64,000 nt of DNA. Source: Enterovirga rhinocerotis. Lineage in GTDB: Bacteria; Pseudomonadota; Alphaproteobacteria; Rhizobiales; Beijerinckiaceae. The position numbers were made by a program, and so were the translations under genes. Positions 52,657 through 61,607 of this stretch are shown piece by piece; positions within the stretch are counted from its first letter, which is position 1; each line of letters starts with the position of its first letter. A model generated the notes under the pieces. The model saw only the letters and a program-made list of their open reading frames with translations. It was not told the origin of the DNA and made no database searches. Location of the stretch: NCBI RefSeq assembly GCF_004363955.1, contig NZ_SNZR01000018.1, positions 124,001-188,000 of the forward strand. Direction: 5' to 3'.

Positions 52657-53868
52657 ATGACCACCCGGACCGCGCGAGGCAGCGCCTTTCATCCGCCGGC
52701 GCCTTTGACGCGACGTGCCATCCTGGCCGGCACGGCAGCCGCCGCCGTGGCCGGCCACGCGGGCAGCGCCCTGGCGCAGGAGACGCTCAAGATCGGCGTC
52801 CTGGGGACCATCACCGGGCCCGGCGCGACCTGGGGTCTCGGCATCGACGGCGGGGCGCGGATCGCGGCCGACGAGGTCAATGCCCGCGGCGGCCTCAAGG
52901 TCGGCGGCAAGGCCTACAAGGTCGAGATCGTCTCGTATGACGACCAGTATCGCGCCGCCGCCGCCGTGACCGCGATCAACCGTCTGATCGGCCCGGACGG
53001 CGTGCGCTTCGTGCTCGGGCCCATCGGCTCGGCCTCTCTGCTCGCGATCAAGCCCATCACCGAGCGCGAGAAGGTCCTGCTGTTCACCGCGAGCTGGTCG
53101 GCGGAGGTGCTGAAGGACAGCCGCTACATCTTCCGCGTCGGTCCGACGACGCAGGAATTCGCGCCCGCGACGGTCGCCTGGCTGAAGCAGAACCGGCCGC
53201 AGGTCAAACGGGTCGCCACGCTGTCTGCCAATGACGAGACGGGCTGGAACAGCCAGCGGATCCAGAAGGCGGCCTATGCGGCGGGTGGCCTCGAGATCGT
53301 CGCGGCCGAGCATTTCGAACGCCAGCAGAACGATTTCCGGGCCCTGCTGACGAAGCTGCTCGCCGCCCGCCCCGACAGCATCGAACTCGACACGACACCG
53401 CCCCCGACCGCCGGTCTCGTCGTCCGTCAGGCCCGCGAGCAGGGCTTCAAGGGTGGGTTCACCAAGTTCGGCGGGTTCGACGTGGCCGAACTCGTGCGCA
53501 CCGCGGGCGCCGACAACGCCGAGGGCGTCATCGGCATCCTGCTCGGCGATCCGGCGAGCGCCGAATGGGCGAAGCTGCAGCAAGCCTATGCGCGCCACCA
53601 CAGCAACGCGATGGGCGACTTCGTCGTCCCCTTCTACGATTCCGCGCGTCTCCTCTTCCACGCCATCGAGGCATCCGGCACGGTGACCGATTCCGACAAG
53701 GTCGTCGCGGCGCTGGAGAAAAGCGCACCGTTCCGGGGCGCGGTCGGCGAGCTGACCTGGGGCGGCAAGGCGGCCTATGGCGTCGACCACCAGATCTACG
53801 GGCCGGTCTTCCTCACCGAGATCGTCAAGGGCAAGGGCAACGTGATCGGCAAGGTCGCCCTCGTCTGA
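52657..53868 (+). CDS. Liv-type ABC transporter substrate-binding protein
   Basis: A 403-residue periplasmic binding protein of the branched-chain amino acid/amide family (Peripla_BP_6). It has a signal peptide (TRRAILAGTAAAAVAGHAGS), then KIGVLGTITGPGATWGLGID, ADEVNARGGLKVGGKAYKVE, GPIGSASLLAIKPI and NDETGWNSQRIQKAAYAAGG. ATG at 52657 with GGAG upstream. It is the first gene of a complete five-gene importer (52657-57363). Family members carry leucine, amides, urea or aromatic acids. The sulfur-gene surroundings and the following flavin monooxygenase suggest an organosulfur substrate; that is inference. Confidence 0.9.
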   Translation: MTTRTARGSAFHPPAPLTRRAILAGTAAAAVAGHAGSALAQETLKIGVLGTITGPGATWGLGIDGGARIAADEVNARGGLKVGGKAYKVEIVSYDDQYRAAAAVTAINRLIGPDGVRFVLGPIGSASLLAIKPITEREKVLLFTASWSAEVLKDSRYIFRVGPTTQEFAPATVAWLKQNRPQVKRVATLSANDETGWNSQRIQKAAYAAGGLEIVAAEHFERQQNDFRALLTKLLAARPDSIELDTTPPPTAGLVVRQAREQGFKGGFTKFGGFDVAELVRTAGADNAEGVIGILLGDPASAEWAKLQQAYARHHSNAMGDFVVPFYDSARLLFHAIEASGTVTDSDKVVAALEKSAPFRGAVGELTWGGKAAYGVDHQIYGPVFLTEIVKGKGNVIGKVALV

Positions 53869-53884
53869 GCCGGCGCCGCGTCTA

Positions 53885-53921
53885 GAGCGCGCTTCTGTTT
53901 CAGGGAAACAGAAGCGTGCTC
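53885..53921. repeat. Near-perfect 17-bp inverted repeat between binding protein and permease
   Basis: GAGCGCGCTTCTGTTTC, then AGG, then GAAACAGAAGCGTGCTC: a 17-bp stem with one G-U-type mismatch and a 3-base loop, preceded by TCTA. It begins 16 bases after the binding-protein stop. Elements of this TCTAGAGCG...GAAAC...CGCTCT type recur as short intergenic palindromes in Hyphomicrobiales genomes. Here it may partly end transcription or protect the binding-protein mRNA, giving more binding protein than permease. Confidence 0.65.
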
Positions 53922-54025
53922 TCAGTTTCTGTTGTTGCACGCTGCTTTCTGGAAGCCGGATTCCCCTTCCACGCAGCATGCTCAAGGCAGGGGCAGCGAG
54001 GAGCCGCCCCGTTTCGGGTCCCTGA

Positions 54026-54874
54026 ATGTTTCAGCAATTCCTCGTCGTCCTCGGCCTGACCGCGGCGATCTATATGCTGCTGGCGCTCGGCTTCACGCTG
54101 ATCTTCGGCATCATGCGCGTGGTGAACTTCGCCCACGGCGAGTTCGTCATGCTCGGCGCCTACGCCGTCTATGTCCTCCAGGACGTCGTCGGCCTCGACT
54201 ACTTCGTGGCGCTGCCGCTGGCCGCTCTCCTGGTGGGACTCGCCGGGGTGCTGGCCGAGATCCTGATCTTCCGCCGTTTCACCGGCGACGAGCTCGGCAG
54301 CATGATCGTGGCGCTGGCGCTGGCCGTCAGCCTCAAGGGCGCCGTCACCGTCATCTTCGGCGTCGAGGGACCGCCGATCAGCCGTGCCATCACCGGCGCG
54401 GTCGAGATCGGCGGCACGCTGCTGCCGAAGGACCAGCTCTTCGCCGCCGCCGTGGCGGTTCTGGCCGTGGCCGCGACGCATCTCCTCATGACGCGCTCGC
54501 GGCTCGGGCTCGCCATGCGGGCGGTCGCCCAAGCGCCGGACGTGGCGCGGCTCCAGGGCATCTCTCCGTGGCGGACTTATCCGGCCGCCTTCGCCATCGG
54601 CTGCTTCCTGGCCGGCCTTGCGGGGGCTCTCACCGCGCCGCTCTACAGCATCGAGCCGCATATGGGCGATGCCGCGCTGATGCGCGCCTTCGTCGTTGTC
54701 GTCCTCGGCGGGCTCGGCAGTATTCCCGGCGCCCTGATCGCAGCCTTCGTGCTCGGCGCGGTCGATGCAGGCATGTCGATCCTGTTCAACCCGACCATCG
54801 CCGCGCTCACGTCCTTCGGCATCGTCATCGCCGTGCTCATCGCCCGCCCGGCCGGCATCCTCGGGAGGGCATGA
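54026..54874 (+). CDS. Liv-type ABC transporter permease (LivH-like)
   Basis: A 282-residue inner-membrane permease with about eight hydrophobic segments: LALGFTLIFGIMRVVNFAHG and FVMLGAYAVYV near the start are the LivH hallmark, and LGLAMRAVAQAPDVARLQGI is the ATPase-contact loop. Its stop overlaps the LivM-like start by 4 bases (ATGA). It pairs with LivM to form the channel. Confidence 0.92.
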   Translation: MFQQFLVVLGLTAAIYMLLALGFTLIFGIMRVVNFAHGEFVMLGAYAVYVLQDVVGLDYFVALPLAALLVGLAGVLAEILIFRRFTGDELGSMIVALALAVSLKGAVTVIFGVEGPPISRAITGAVEIGGTLLPKDQLFAAAVAVLAVAATHLLMTRSRLGLAMRAVAQAPDVARLQGISPWRTYPAAFAIGCFLAGLAGALTAPLYSIEPHMGDAALMRAFVVVVLGGLGSIPGALIAAFVLGAVDAGMSILFNPTIAALTSFGIVIAVLIARPAGILGRA

Positions 54875-55797
54875 CGATGCTGCAGGTTCTCATCGGCGCC
54901 GCCGCGGCCGCGCTCGCCGCGCTTCCCTTCCTCGCGTCCGACGCCTTCCTCTACCATGTCGCGATCCTCATCGGCATCGAGGCGCTGCTGGCGCTCAGCC
55001 TTCATCTGACGCTGCGCATCGGCCAGCTCTCGCTGGCGCAGGCTGCCTTCATGGGCATGGGCGCCTATGCCTCGGCGCTCCTGACGCGCGACCTCTCGCT
55101 GCCCTTCCCCGCGGCCTTCCTGGCCGCGGTGCTGATCCCGGCGGCCATCGCCGCAGTGCTCGGCACCGTGATCCTGAAGGTGCGAGGCGTCCATTTCGCG
55201 CTGCTCACCTTCGTGCTCGGACAGGCCGTGGTGCTGATCTTCGTGGAGTTCGTCGTCCCGTTCGGCGGCAATAACGGGCTGATGCGCATTCCGGGGGCTG
55301 AGATCGCCGGCCTGCCGCTCCAGTCGCGCCCGGCCTTCTATGCCCTGACGCTCGTCGTGCTGGGCGCCGCCTTCGCCGTCGTCGCACGCCTGGTCCGCGG
55401 CGAAACGGGCCGGATCCTCGACGGCCTCGCCGCGAACGAGGCGCTGACACAGTCCCTCGGCATCGATGCCCTGGCCTGGCGCAGGCTCGTCTTCGCCGTG
55501 TCCGGCGGCGTCGCCGGAGCCGCCGGCAGTCTCTACGCTCATTACCTCGGCTACATCTCGCCGGAGGCCTTCGGCATCACGGCTACGATCAACGCACTGA
55601 TCATGAACGTCGTCGGTGGGGTGGCACTGCTGGCGGGACCGCTGATCGGCGCCGTCATCCTCGTGCCGCTTCCCGAGCTGTTCCGGTCCGCGTTGCTCTA
55701 CCAGCAGCTCTTCTACGGCCTCTCGCTGCTGGCGCTGATGCTGTTCATGCCGCGCGGCCTCGGCGGCCTCGTCGTCGCAAGACGGCATGCCCGATGA
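54871..55797 (+). CDS. Liv-type ABC transporter permease (LivM-like)
   Basis: A 308-residue permease: LSLHLTLRIGQLSLAQAAFM, GMGAYASALL and VRGVHFALLTFVLGQAVVLI are LivM markers, and ILDGLAANEALTQSLGIDAL is the coupling loop. About nine hydrophobic segments. ATG at 54871 with GGGAGG upstream; a long open frame before it belongs to the LivH-like gene in another frame. Both ends overlap neighbours by 4 bases, showing tight translational coupling. Confidence 0.92.
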   Translation: MTMLQVLIGAAAAALAALPFLASDAFLYHVAILIGIEALLALSLHLTLRIGQLSLAQAAFMGMGAYASALLTRDLSLPFPAAFLAAVLIPAAIAAVLGTVILKVRGVHFALLTFVLGQAVVLIFVEFVVPFGGNNGLMRIPGAEIAGLPLQSRPAFYALTLVVLGAAFAVVARLVRGETGRILDGLAANEALTQSLGIDALAWRRLVFAVSGGVAGAAGSLYAHYLGYISPEAFGITATINALIMNVVGGVALLAGPLIGAVILVPLPELFRSALLYQQLFYGLSLLALMLFMPRGLGGLVVARRHAR

Positions 55798-56603
55798 GCG
55801 CGCTCCTGAGCGTCAACGAGCTGTCGCGCAGCTTCGGCGGCATCAAGGCCGTCGCGGGTGTCGGCCTTTCGGTCGACCAGGGTGAGATCGTCGGCCTTGT
55901 CGGCCCGAACGGTGCCGGCAAGACGACTCTGTTCAACCTGATCACCGGCACGCTGAAACCGGATGCGGGACAGGTGGTCTTCGGTGGCCGCCGGCTCGTC
56001 GCCGGCGAGCCGGGCGCCAATGCCCGCCTCGGACTCGCCCGCAGCTTCCAGCAGGCGACCACCATCGCGGACCTTTCCGTCCGCGCGCATCTGGAGCGCG
56101 CAGCCGTGTTCCCCGCGCTCGGGCGGCCTTCCTTCCTGCTCCGCCGCTCGGCCGTCATGGCCGTCCGCGAACGCGCCGCGGCGACCGTGCAGGAGATCCT
56201 GGTCTTCGCGGGCCTCGATCGCGTCGCGGAGGAATCCGCGGACGCCCTCCCCTACGGCCTGCAGAAGATCCTCGGGGTCGCCATGGCGCTGGCGACCGGC
56301 CCGAAAATGCTTCTCGCCGACGAGCCGGCGGCGGGCCTCAACGGCGCCGAGACGCTCGTCATGGAGGCGCTTCTGAGGCGGATCCGCGACACTCGCGGCA
56401 TCGCCTTGATGGTGATCGAACACGATGTACCGCTGGTGATGCGCCTCAGCGACCGGATCGTGGCGCTCGCTCACGGTACCGTCATTGCGGAAGGCAAGCC
56501 GGCCGAGGTCCGGGCGGACCGTGCCTTCATCGAGGCTTATCTCGGCGGCGAGGCCGATTTCGGCGCCGCCTCGGGGCCGGAAGGGGAGGCCCATGCGGCT
56601 TGA
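55794..56603 (+). CDS. Liv-type ABC transporter ATPase (LivG-like)
   Basis: A 269-residue ATPase: Walker A GPNGAGKTTLFN (about 37-48), GLARSFQQATTIADLSVRAH at the Q-loop, and Walker B MLLADEPAAGLN followed by VIEHDVPLVMRLSDRIVALA. The ABC signature is degenerate: LPYGLQKILGVAMALATGP stands where most members have LS/PYGxQRxLEIARAL. It overlaps LivM by 4 bases and LivF by 11. One of the two ATPases of the importer. Confidence 0.9.
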   Translation: MSALLSVNELSRSFGGIKAVAGVGLSVDQGEIVGLVGPNGAGKTTLFNLITGTLKPDAGQVVFGGRRLVAGEPGANARLGLARSFQQATTIADLSVRAHLERAAVFPALGRPSFLLRRSAVMAVRERAAATVQEILVFAGLDRVAEESADALPYGLQKILGVAMALATGPKMLLADEPAAGLNGAETLVMEALLRRIRDTRGIALMVIEHDVPLVMRLSDRIVALAHGTVIAEGKPAEVRADRAFIEAYLGGEADFGAASGPEGEAHAA

Positions 56604-57363
56604 GCTTCAGGACGTCTCGGCGCGCTACGGCGCGGTTGTGGCTCTCGACCGGATCAGCGTCGTGGTGCCTTCGGGCACGACGGCGGCGATCATCGGCGCC
56701 AACGGTGCCGGCAAGTCGACGCTGCTCGGAACGATCACGGGGCTCGTCCCTCTCGCGGGCGGACGCATCCTCGTCGACGGAGCCGATCTCGCCGGCCTGC
56801 CGACCGAGCAGCGGGTGCGCGGCGGCATCGCGCTCTCGCCCGAGGGCCGACGCCTCTTTCCCGAGATGACGGTCGGCGAGAACCTCCTGTCCGGAGCCTA
56901 TGCACGGCGCGACCGGCGCGCCGTCGCGGCCGATCTCGAGCGGGTCTTCGCGCTGTTTCCGAGGCTCCTCGAGCGGCGCGGCAATCTCGGCCGCAACCTG
57001 TCGGGCGGCGAGCAGCAGATGTGCGCCATCGGCCGCGCGCTCATGGCCGCGCCCCGGCTTCTCCTGCTCGACGAGCCCTCCCTCGGGCTCGCTCCCGCCG
57101 TCGTCGTCGACATGGCGCGAGCCATCCGGGCGATCGCCGCGACAGGCGTGACGGTGGTGCTGGTCGAGCAGAACGCTCGGCTCGCGCTCGCGCTGGCCGA
57201 GACGGGCCACGTCCTCGAGGCCGGCCGCCTCGTGCGCTCGGCGCCTGCGCGCGACCTCGCCGACGACCCGGAGGTCCAGCGCGCCTATCTGGGCGAATTG
57301 CTGCCCGCAGACCGTAGGGCCAGCACGAACGGCGCGGCGATCTGCGCCCCGGTCGTTCGATGA
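56593..57363 (+). CDS. Liv-type ABC transporter ATPase (LivF-like)
   Basis: A 256-residue ATPase: RLELQDVSARYGAVVALDRI at the start, Walker A GANGAGKSTLLG (about 37), GIALSPEGRRLFPEMTVGEN, signature LSGGEQQMCAIGRALM, Walker B LLLLDEPSLGLAPAVV and VVLVEQNARLALALAE. ATG at 56593 with GGGGAGG upstream, overlapping LivG by 11 bases. It completes the importer. Confidence 0.92.
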   Translation: MRLELQDVSARYGAVVALDRISVVVPSGTTAAIIGANGAGKSTLLGTITGLVPLAGGRILVDGADLAGLPTEQRVRGGIALSPEGRRLFPEMTVGENLLSGAYARRDRRAVAADLERVFALFPRLLERRGNLGRNLSGGEQQMCAIGRALMAAPRLLLLDEPSLGLAPAVVVDMARAIRAIAATGVTVVLVEQNARLALALAETGHVLEAGRLVRSAPARDLADDPEVQRAYLGELLPADRRASTNGAAICAPVVR

Positions 57364-57495
57364 AAACGTGTGCCCGGTTCGAAGGGTCTTGCCTGGCCTT
57401 CGCCGCTCGCAGTTCCACCGAATTGCACCAACCCGCTACGAATCCCATGCGCGGCGCCCAGAAAAGCGCAAAACATTCTGCTTCCGGCGACGTAT

Positions 57496-57524
57496 TTGGA
57501 ACATATCTCTAGTTGACGTATAAT
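57496..57524 (+). promoter_or_regulatory. Candidate sigma-70 promoter upstream of the flavin reductase
   Basis: TTGGAA (57496-57501) and TATAAT (57519-57524) are separated by 17 bases, close to the housekeeping consensus, in a short A+T-rich stretch 95 bases before the flavin reductase ATG. It would drive the reductase and DmoA-like monooxygenase separately from the Liv operon. Confidence 0.5.
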
Positions 57525-57618
57525 ATTCGCACCGTCAAACATGCTTTGAAATAACATTCATGCCACGCCGACGCGGTCGGCGGCGTCGACACATTCATGG
57601 AGCCGCGAAGGTCAGCGG

Positions 57619-58167
57619 ATGACGATCTCGTCTTTCCACAATCGGTCTCCGATCTCCTTGCCTGAACGAGGCGTGCCGCGCTCGACGCCGGACCTGTTCC
57701 GTCAGGCGATGCGGCAACTTGCGGGGGGCATCAGCGTCATCACGGTCGGCGAGGCGGATGACCGGACCGGCCTCACCGCCACCTCGGTCAGCTCCCTTTC
57801 GGTCGACCCTCCGACGCTCATCGTCTGCGTCAACCTCTCCTCGTCGAGCTGGCCCCTGATCGAGCGATACGGGCGCTTCGGCGTCAATCTCCTCGGCGAG
57901 GGTCACCGCGCGATCGCGGACAGGTTCGCGGGCCGCGGGGGCGAGACGGGAGCCCGCCGCTACGACGGAGCGTTCTGGGAGACCTTCGTCACGGGCGCCC
58001 CGATCCTCAAGGGCGCGCTCGCGGCGCTCGACTGCGAGGTGGACGAGGTGATCGTCAGGCATTCCCACGCCATCGTGATCGGCGGCGTCGCCGCCGCCCG
58101 GATCGGCGAAGCCTCCGCGCCGCTCGTCTACTGGCAGGGCCGTTACGTCGAGTTCACGCACGACTGA
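57619..58167 (+). CDS. Flavin reductase (HpaC/DmoB-like)
   Basis: A 182-residue flavin reductase of the short-chain HpaC-like family: FRQAMRQLAGGISVITVGEA, GLTATSVSSLSVDPPTLIVC and WPLIERYGRFGVNLL contact FMN, and a C-terminal HSHAIVIGGV carries the family histidines. It supplies FMNH2 to two-component monooxygenases. It lies 98 bases before the DmoA-like monooxygenase, its probable partner, and could also serve the three other flavin monooxygenases of the region. Confidence 0.9.
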   Translation: MTISSFHNRSPISLPERGVPRSTPDLFRQAMRQLAGGISVITVGEADDRTGLTATSVSSLSVDPPTLIVCVNLSSSSWPLIERYGRFGVNLLGEGHRAIADRFAGRGGETGARRYDGAFWETFVTGAPILKGALAALDCEVDEVIVRHSHAIVIGGVAAARIGEASAPLVYWQGRYVEFTHD

Positions 58168-58265
58168 GGTCAGCCCTCCTCCACCTCCTTGCGCAGGCGC
58201 GGCGGTCCCGCGGAACCGAACCTCGGCAGCCGGCGCGAAACGCATGACGAAGCACGGGATCGATC

Positions 58266-59657
58266 GTGACCAAGAAGCAGATCAGGATGAACGCGTTCGA
58301 CATGAACTGTGTCGGACACATCTCCCACGGCATGTGGACGCATCCGCGCGATCGCTCCGCCCATTACACCGACATCGCGTACTGGCAGAATCTGGCCGTC
58401 ACGCTCGAGAAGGGGCTGTTCGACGGCCTCTTCATCGCGGACATCATCGGTCTCTACGACGTCTATAAGGGCGGGCCGGAGACGGCCCTGCTCGCCGGCG
58501 CGCAGACGCCGCTCAACGATCCGATCGTGCTGGCGCCCATCATGGCCGCCGTCACGAAGCACCTCGCCTTCGGCATCACCGTCAACCTGACCTACGAGCA
58601 GCCCTACCTCCTGGCGCGCCGGTTCTCGACGCTCGACCACCTCACCCGGGGCCGCATCGGCTGGAACATCGTCACGGGCTATCTCGACAGCGCCGCGCGG
58701 GGGCTCGGAGGCGACAAGCTCCCGAACCACGACGCGCGCTACGACGTCGCCGACGACTTCATGGAGGTGGTCTACAAGCTCTGGGAGGGCAGCTGGGACG
58801 ACGATGCGGTCCTGCGCGATCGCGAGCGCGGCGTCTTCGCCGACCCCGCCAAGGTGCGGCGCGTGACCCATCGCGGCCCGCATTACGCGGTGGATGCCAT
58901 CCATCTGAGCGAGCCCTCGCCGCAGCGCACCCCGCTTCTCTATCAGGCAGGTTCGTCGGATCGCGGCCGGCGCTTCGCCGCCGACCATGCCGAGTGCATC
59001 TTCGTGAACGGGTGGAACCCGAAGGCGATGGGGGTCATCGTCCGCGACGTCCGCCGGCGGGCCATGGAATCCGGGCGCCGGCACGACGACATCAAGGCCT
59101 TCGCCGGCATCTCGGTCGTCACCGCGCCGACTGAAGCCGAGGCGCGGGACAAACATGCCGAGTACCGCCGCCACGCCAGCGTCGAGGGCGCGCTCGCGCA
59201 TTTCTCGGCCTCGATCGGGCTCGACCTCTCGCGCTACGGCTTGGATGAGCCGATCGGCTTCGTGAAGAACGATGCCAACAACTCCGCTCTCGAAGCGATC
59301 ACGAAGCGCAGCCCGGACAAGGTCTGGACGGTCAGGGGACTGCGCGAGCAGATGGCGGCCGGCCTCGGCAGCCGCCATCCGCCCATCGTCGGCAGTCCAT
59401 CTCAGGTCGCGGATCAACTCGTCGACTGGATCGAGGAGGCCGATGTCGACGGCTTCAACCTCATCCGCACGGTGACGCCGGAGAGCGTCGAGGATTTCGT
59501 CGCGCTCGTCGTGCCCGAGTTGCAGAACCGGGGACTTTACAAGACGGCCTACGAGGACGGGCCGATCCGGCAGAAGCTGTTCGGCACGCCGCGCCTGCCG
59601 GCACGTCATCGCGGCGCGAGCTTCCGGCCCGGCGCGGGGCATCGGGCCGCCGAATAG
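58266..59657 (+). CDS. DmoA/NtaA-type FMN-dependent monooxygenase
   Basis: A 463-residue luciferase-like monooxygenase: RMNAFDMNCVGHISHGMWTH at the start, YWQNLAVTLEKGLFDGLFIA, TYEQPYLLARRFSTLDHLTR, GRIGWNIVTGYLDSAARGLG, YQAGSSDRGRRFAADHAECI. This matches the subgroup with dimethyl-sulfide monooxygenase DmoA. The start is GTG at 58266. With the flavin reductase just upstream it would form a two-component enzyme that cleaves a thioether or sulfone to a thiol/sulfite and an aldehyde. Dimethyl sulfide itself is only one candidate. Confidence 0.88.
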   Translation: MTKKQIRMNAFDMNCVGHISHGMWTHPRDRSAHYTDIAYWQNLAVTLEKGLFDGLFIADIIGLYDVYKGGPETALLAGAQTPLNDPIVLAPIMAAVTKHLAFGITVNLTYEQPYLLARRFSTLDHLTRGRIGWNIVTGYLDSAARGLGGDKLPNHDARYDVADDFMEVVYKLWEGSWDDDAVLRDRERGVFADPAKVRRVTHRGPHYAVDAIHLSEPSPQRTPLLYQAGSSDRGRRFAADHAECIFVNGWNPKAMGVIVRDVRRRAMESGRRHDDIKAFAGISVVTAPTEAEARDKHAEYRRHASVEGALAHFSASIGLDLSRYGLDEPIGFVKNDANNSALEAITKRSPDKVWTVRGLREQMAAGLGSRHPPIVGSPSQVADQLVDWIEEADVDGFNLIRTVTPESVEDFVALVVPELQNRGLYKTAYEDGPIRQKLFGTPRLPARHRGASFRPGAGHRAAE

Positions 59658-59938
59658 CGGCGCGCGCCTGGCCGGCATGGTCTCGACCGAGCGCCCCCTC
59701 CCCTCTGTCGCCTTCCCCTCGGTCCGCCCGCCATGGCCGACGCCATGCGGAACAGTCATCTCCATCCCAATCCGACGATAGAACGAAGACGATCTTATAA
59801 GCCAGAATTTATAATTTCATCTTCTGGACAAGACATTTATCAGATGCAATCCTGCGTATATTCTTACATATAGTGACAGTTTACGACGCCAATCCGGCCC
59901 AACCCGCGCAATTTTCTCTTATTCGCAGGAGATATGTC

Positions 59939-60268
59939 ATGACGATCATCCTTCAGGTCAACTACCGTCCCAGCTCGGCGCAGGCGGCGGCGCCGGAACC
60001 GAAAAGGATCGAGTCGGCCCGGCGCATCGCCGACACCGTCGGCGGGCTGCATTGGAAGGTCTGGATCGGCAGCCAGGAGGATGGGCTGCGCGGCGGCATC
60101 TACCTCTTCTCCGACAGGGCCAGCGCGGAGGCCTGGGCCGAACAGGATCTGCGCCCGCGGCTGACCGAAGGCGGCGGCTCGGACATCCTCATCCGGTATT
60201 TCGAGGTCGACGAGGCCCTGAGCCGGATCACCCGGGCGCCGATCGAGCCCGCCCGCGTCGCAGCCTGA
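59939..60268 (+). CDS. YdhR-like monooxygenase-fold protein
   Basis: A 109-residue protein with the ferredoxin-like fold of the YdhR/antibiotic-monooxygenase group: TIILQVNYRPSS, GLHWKVWIGSQEDGLRGGIY, LFSDRASAEAWAEQDLRPRL. ATG at 59939 has AGGAG 7 bases upstream; the frame extends 22 codons further but without a ribosome site. YdhR proteins are of uncertain function, perhaps acting on aromatic or phenolic compounds. It is 10 bases before the nitroreductase-like gene and likely cotranscribed. The preceding 280 bases are A+T rich and probably hold the promoter. Confidence 0.75.
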   Translation: MTIILQVNYRPSSAQAAAPEPKRIESARRIADTVGGLHWKVWIGSQEDGLRGGIYLFSDRASAEAWAEQDLRPRLTEGGGSDILIRYFEVDEALSRITRAPIEPARVAA

Positions 60269-60278
60269 GATCCCTCGG

Positions 60279-61607
60279 ATGCCGGGTCAGCCGCCCCAGG
60301 AGGCGATCGACGAACTCGCCCGCTTTCCCCTGCTCGATGCCCTGTTCGGCCGCCGGTCACGGCGGTTCGGCCTCGGCATGAGCATTCCGGACGGGCCGCT
60401 CGCCTATGCGTCGCGCCACGCGCCCCAGCCCCTGAGCGAGGCCGAGCGCCTCGTTCTCATCGCAGCCAGCGTCGGACTCAGCGGCTGGAACCTCGGCATC
60501 CCACATACGGAATCGGGCGACCCGGAGGCGGGGAACAATTATCCGGTCCGGCCCATCGGCCGGACCTATCCGAGCGGCGGCGGCGCGCAGGGCTCCGAAA
60601 TCCTCATCAACGACGATTCCGGGGCCTACATCACCCGCTTCCGAGACCTCGATGCGGACGCGATCCGAGAATATGCCGGTGCCGGAAGCCTCGAGCGGCT
60701 GCTCGACATCGTCCGCAGCAACGTCGTGCGGCTCGGCGAGCGCGTCGAACTGCCCGCCGAGCATCCCTTCATCGCCGCCCATAACCGCTGGGTCGCGAAC
60801 AGGCCCGGCACGACGCTCTTCGTCCCGATCGCCGACCAGGTCGATTCCACGCTGAACCACCTCTGGATCAGGACCGGCGAAGGCGCGCCGATCACCGATC
60901 ACCGGACAGGACGCGTGCTGGGCGATCCCTCGGAACTCATTGCGGACGGGTTCCTGAAGCCGGAGCGGGCGACGCCCCTCGCGGTGCTCGAGGCCAATTC
61001 GCGCATGAGCACGACGTCGGAGCTGGCTATCGCGGCCTACAACGTCCAGCTCGTCATGCAGGCCATCGGCCTCGGCGGCTGGCTCTTCTCCGGCATCAAC
61101 ATCCAGGCGCTGCTCGGTGGCTTTGCCGGCAAGGGCCTCCCGGGGTTCGGCTTCGACTTCGCTCATCGGGAGGGCTGGCTTCAGCCGGTCCCGCTCGGCC
61201 GGCGCGGCGTCTTCGAGCCGCTCGTGCCACCCTTCGTGGCGGACATGCACGAGGCCGTACGCCGCTTCGCCGACCGCAAGTTCGGACCCGGCGGCGTCTA
61301 CGATCCGGCGCGTCCCGGCCCCTACCGCGACAACGGCGGCATCAAGGCCCGCACGGACCGGTATTCCGAGAGCTTCGTCCGCTATCTCGGGACGCTCGCC
61401 CAGGACATCTATGACACCTCCGGCCGCTTTCCGGCGACGCAGCCGAGCGTCAGCGTCGGCCCCTACACGCAGGCCCAGCACATCGATCTCGACTTCTACG
61501 ACCGCTTCTACAAGGACGGAGCCTATCTCGACAGCCATCGCCGCCACCAGGCGCTGTGGCACGGCGAACGAACCGGGCCGATCCCGAGCGCGGACGCGCA
61601 CCCGTAG
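60279..61607 (+). CDS. Unusual nitroreductase-like protein of unknown function
   Basis: A 442-residue protein I do not recognise firmly. Three points recall nitroreductase/SagB-like flavoproteins: RRSRRFGLGM at the start (an FMN-phosphate arginine pair), PLSEAERLVLIAASVGLSGW, and YNVQLVMQAIGLGGWLFSGI near residue 250, where nitroreductases have the GxxxANLxLxAxxLGLG helix. PSGGGAQGSEILIND lies between. It is about twice the usual nitroreductase length; the last 150 residues (PGFGFDFAHREGWLQPVPLG, QAQHIDLDFYDRFYKDGAYL) match nothing I know. No signal peptide. It is coupled to a YdhR-like gene at the end of the sulfur region, so a redox role on an organic substrate is plausible. Confidence 0.6.
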   Translation: MPGQPPQEAIDELARFPLLDALFGRRSRRFGLGMSIPDGPLAYASRHAPQPLSEAERLVLIAASVGLSGWNLGIPHTESGDPEAGNNYPVRPIGRTYPSGGGAQGSEILINDDSGAYITRFRDLDADAIREYAGAGSLERLLDIVRSNVVRLGERVELPAEHPFIAAHNRWVANRPGTTLFVPIADQVDSTLNHLWIRTGEGAPITDHRTGRVLGDPSELIADGFLKPERATPLAVLEANSRMSTTSELAIAAYNVQLVMQAIGLGGWLFSGINIQALLGGFAGKGLPGFGFDFAHREGWLQPVPLGRRGVFEPLVPPFVADMHEAVRRFADRKFGPGGVYDPARPGPYRDNGGIKARTDRYSESFVRYLGTLAQDIYDTSGRFPATQPSVSVGPYTQAQHIDLDFYDRFYKDGAYLDSHRRHQALWHGERTGPIPSADAHP

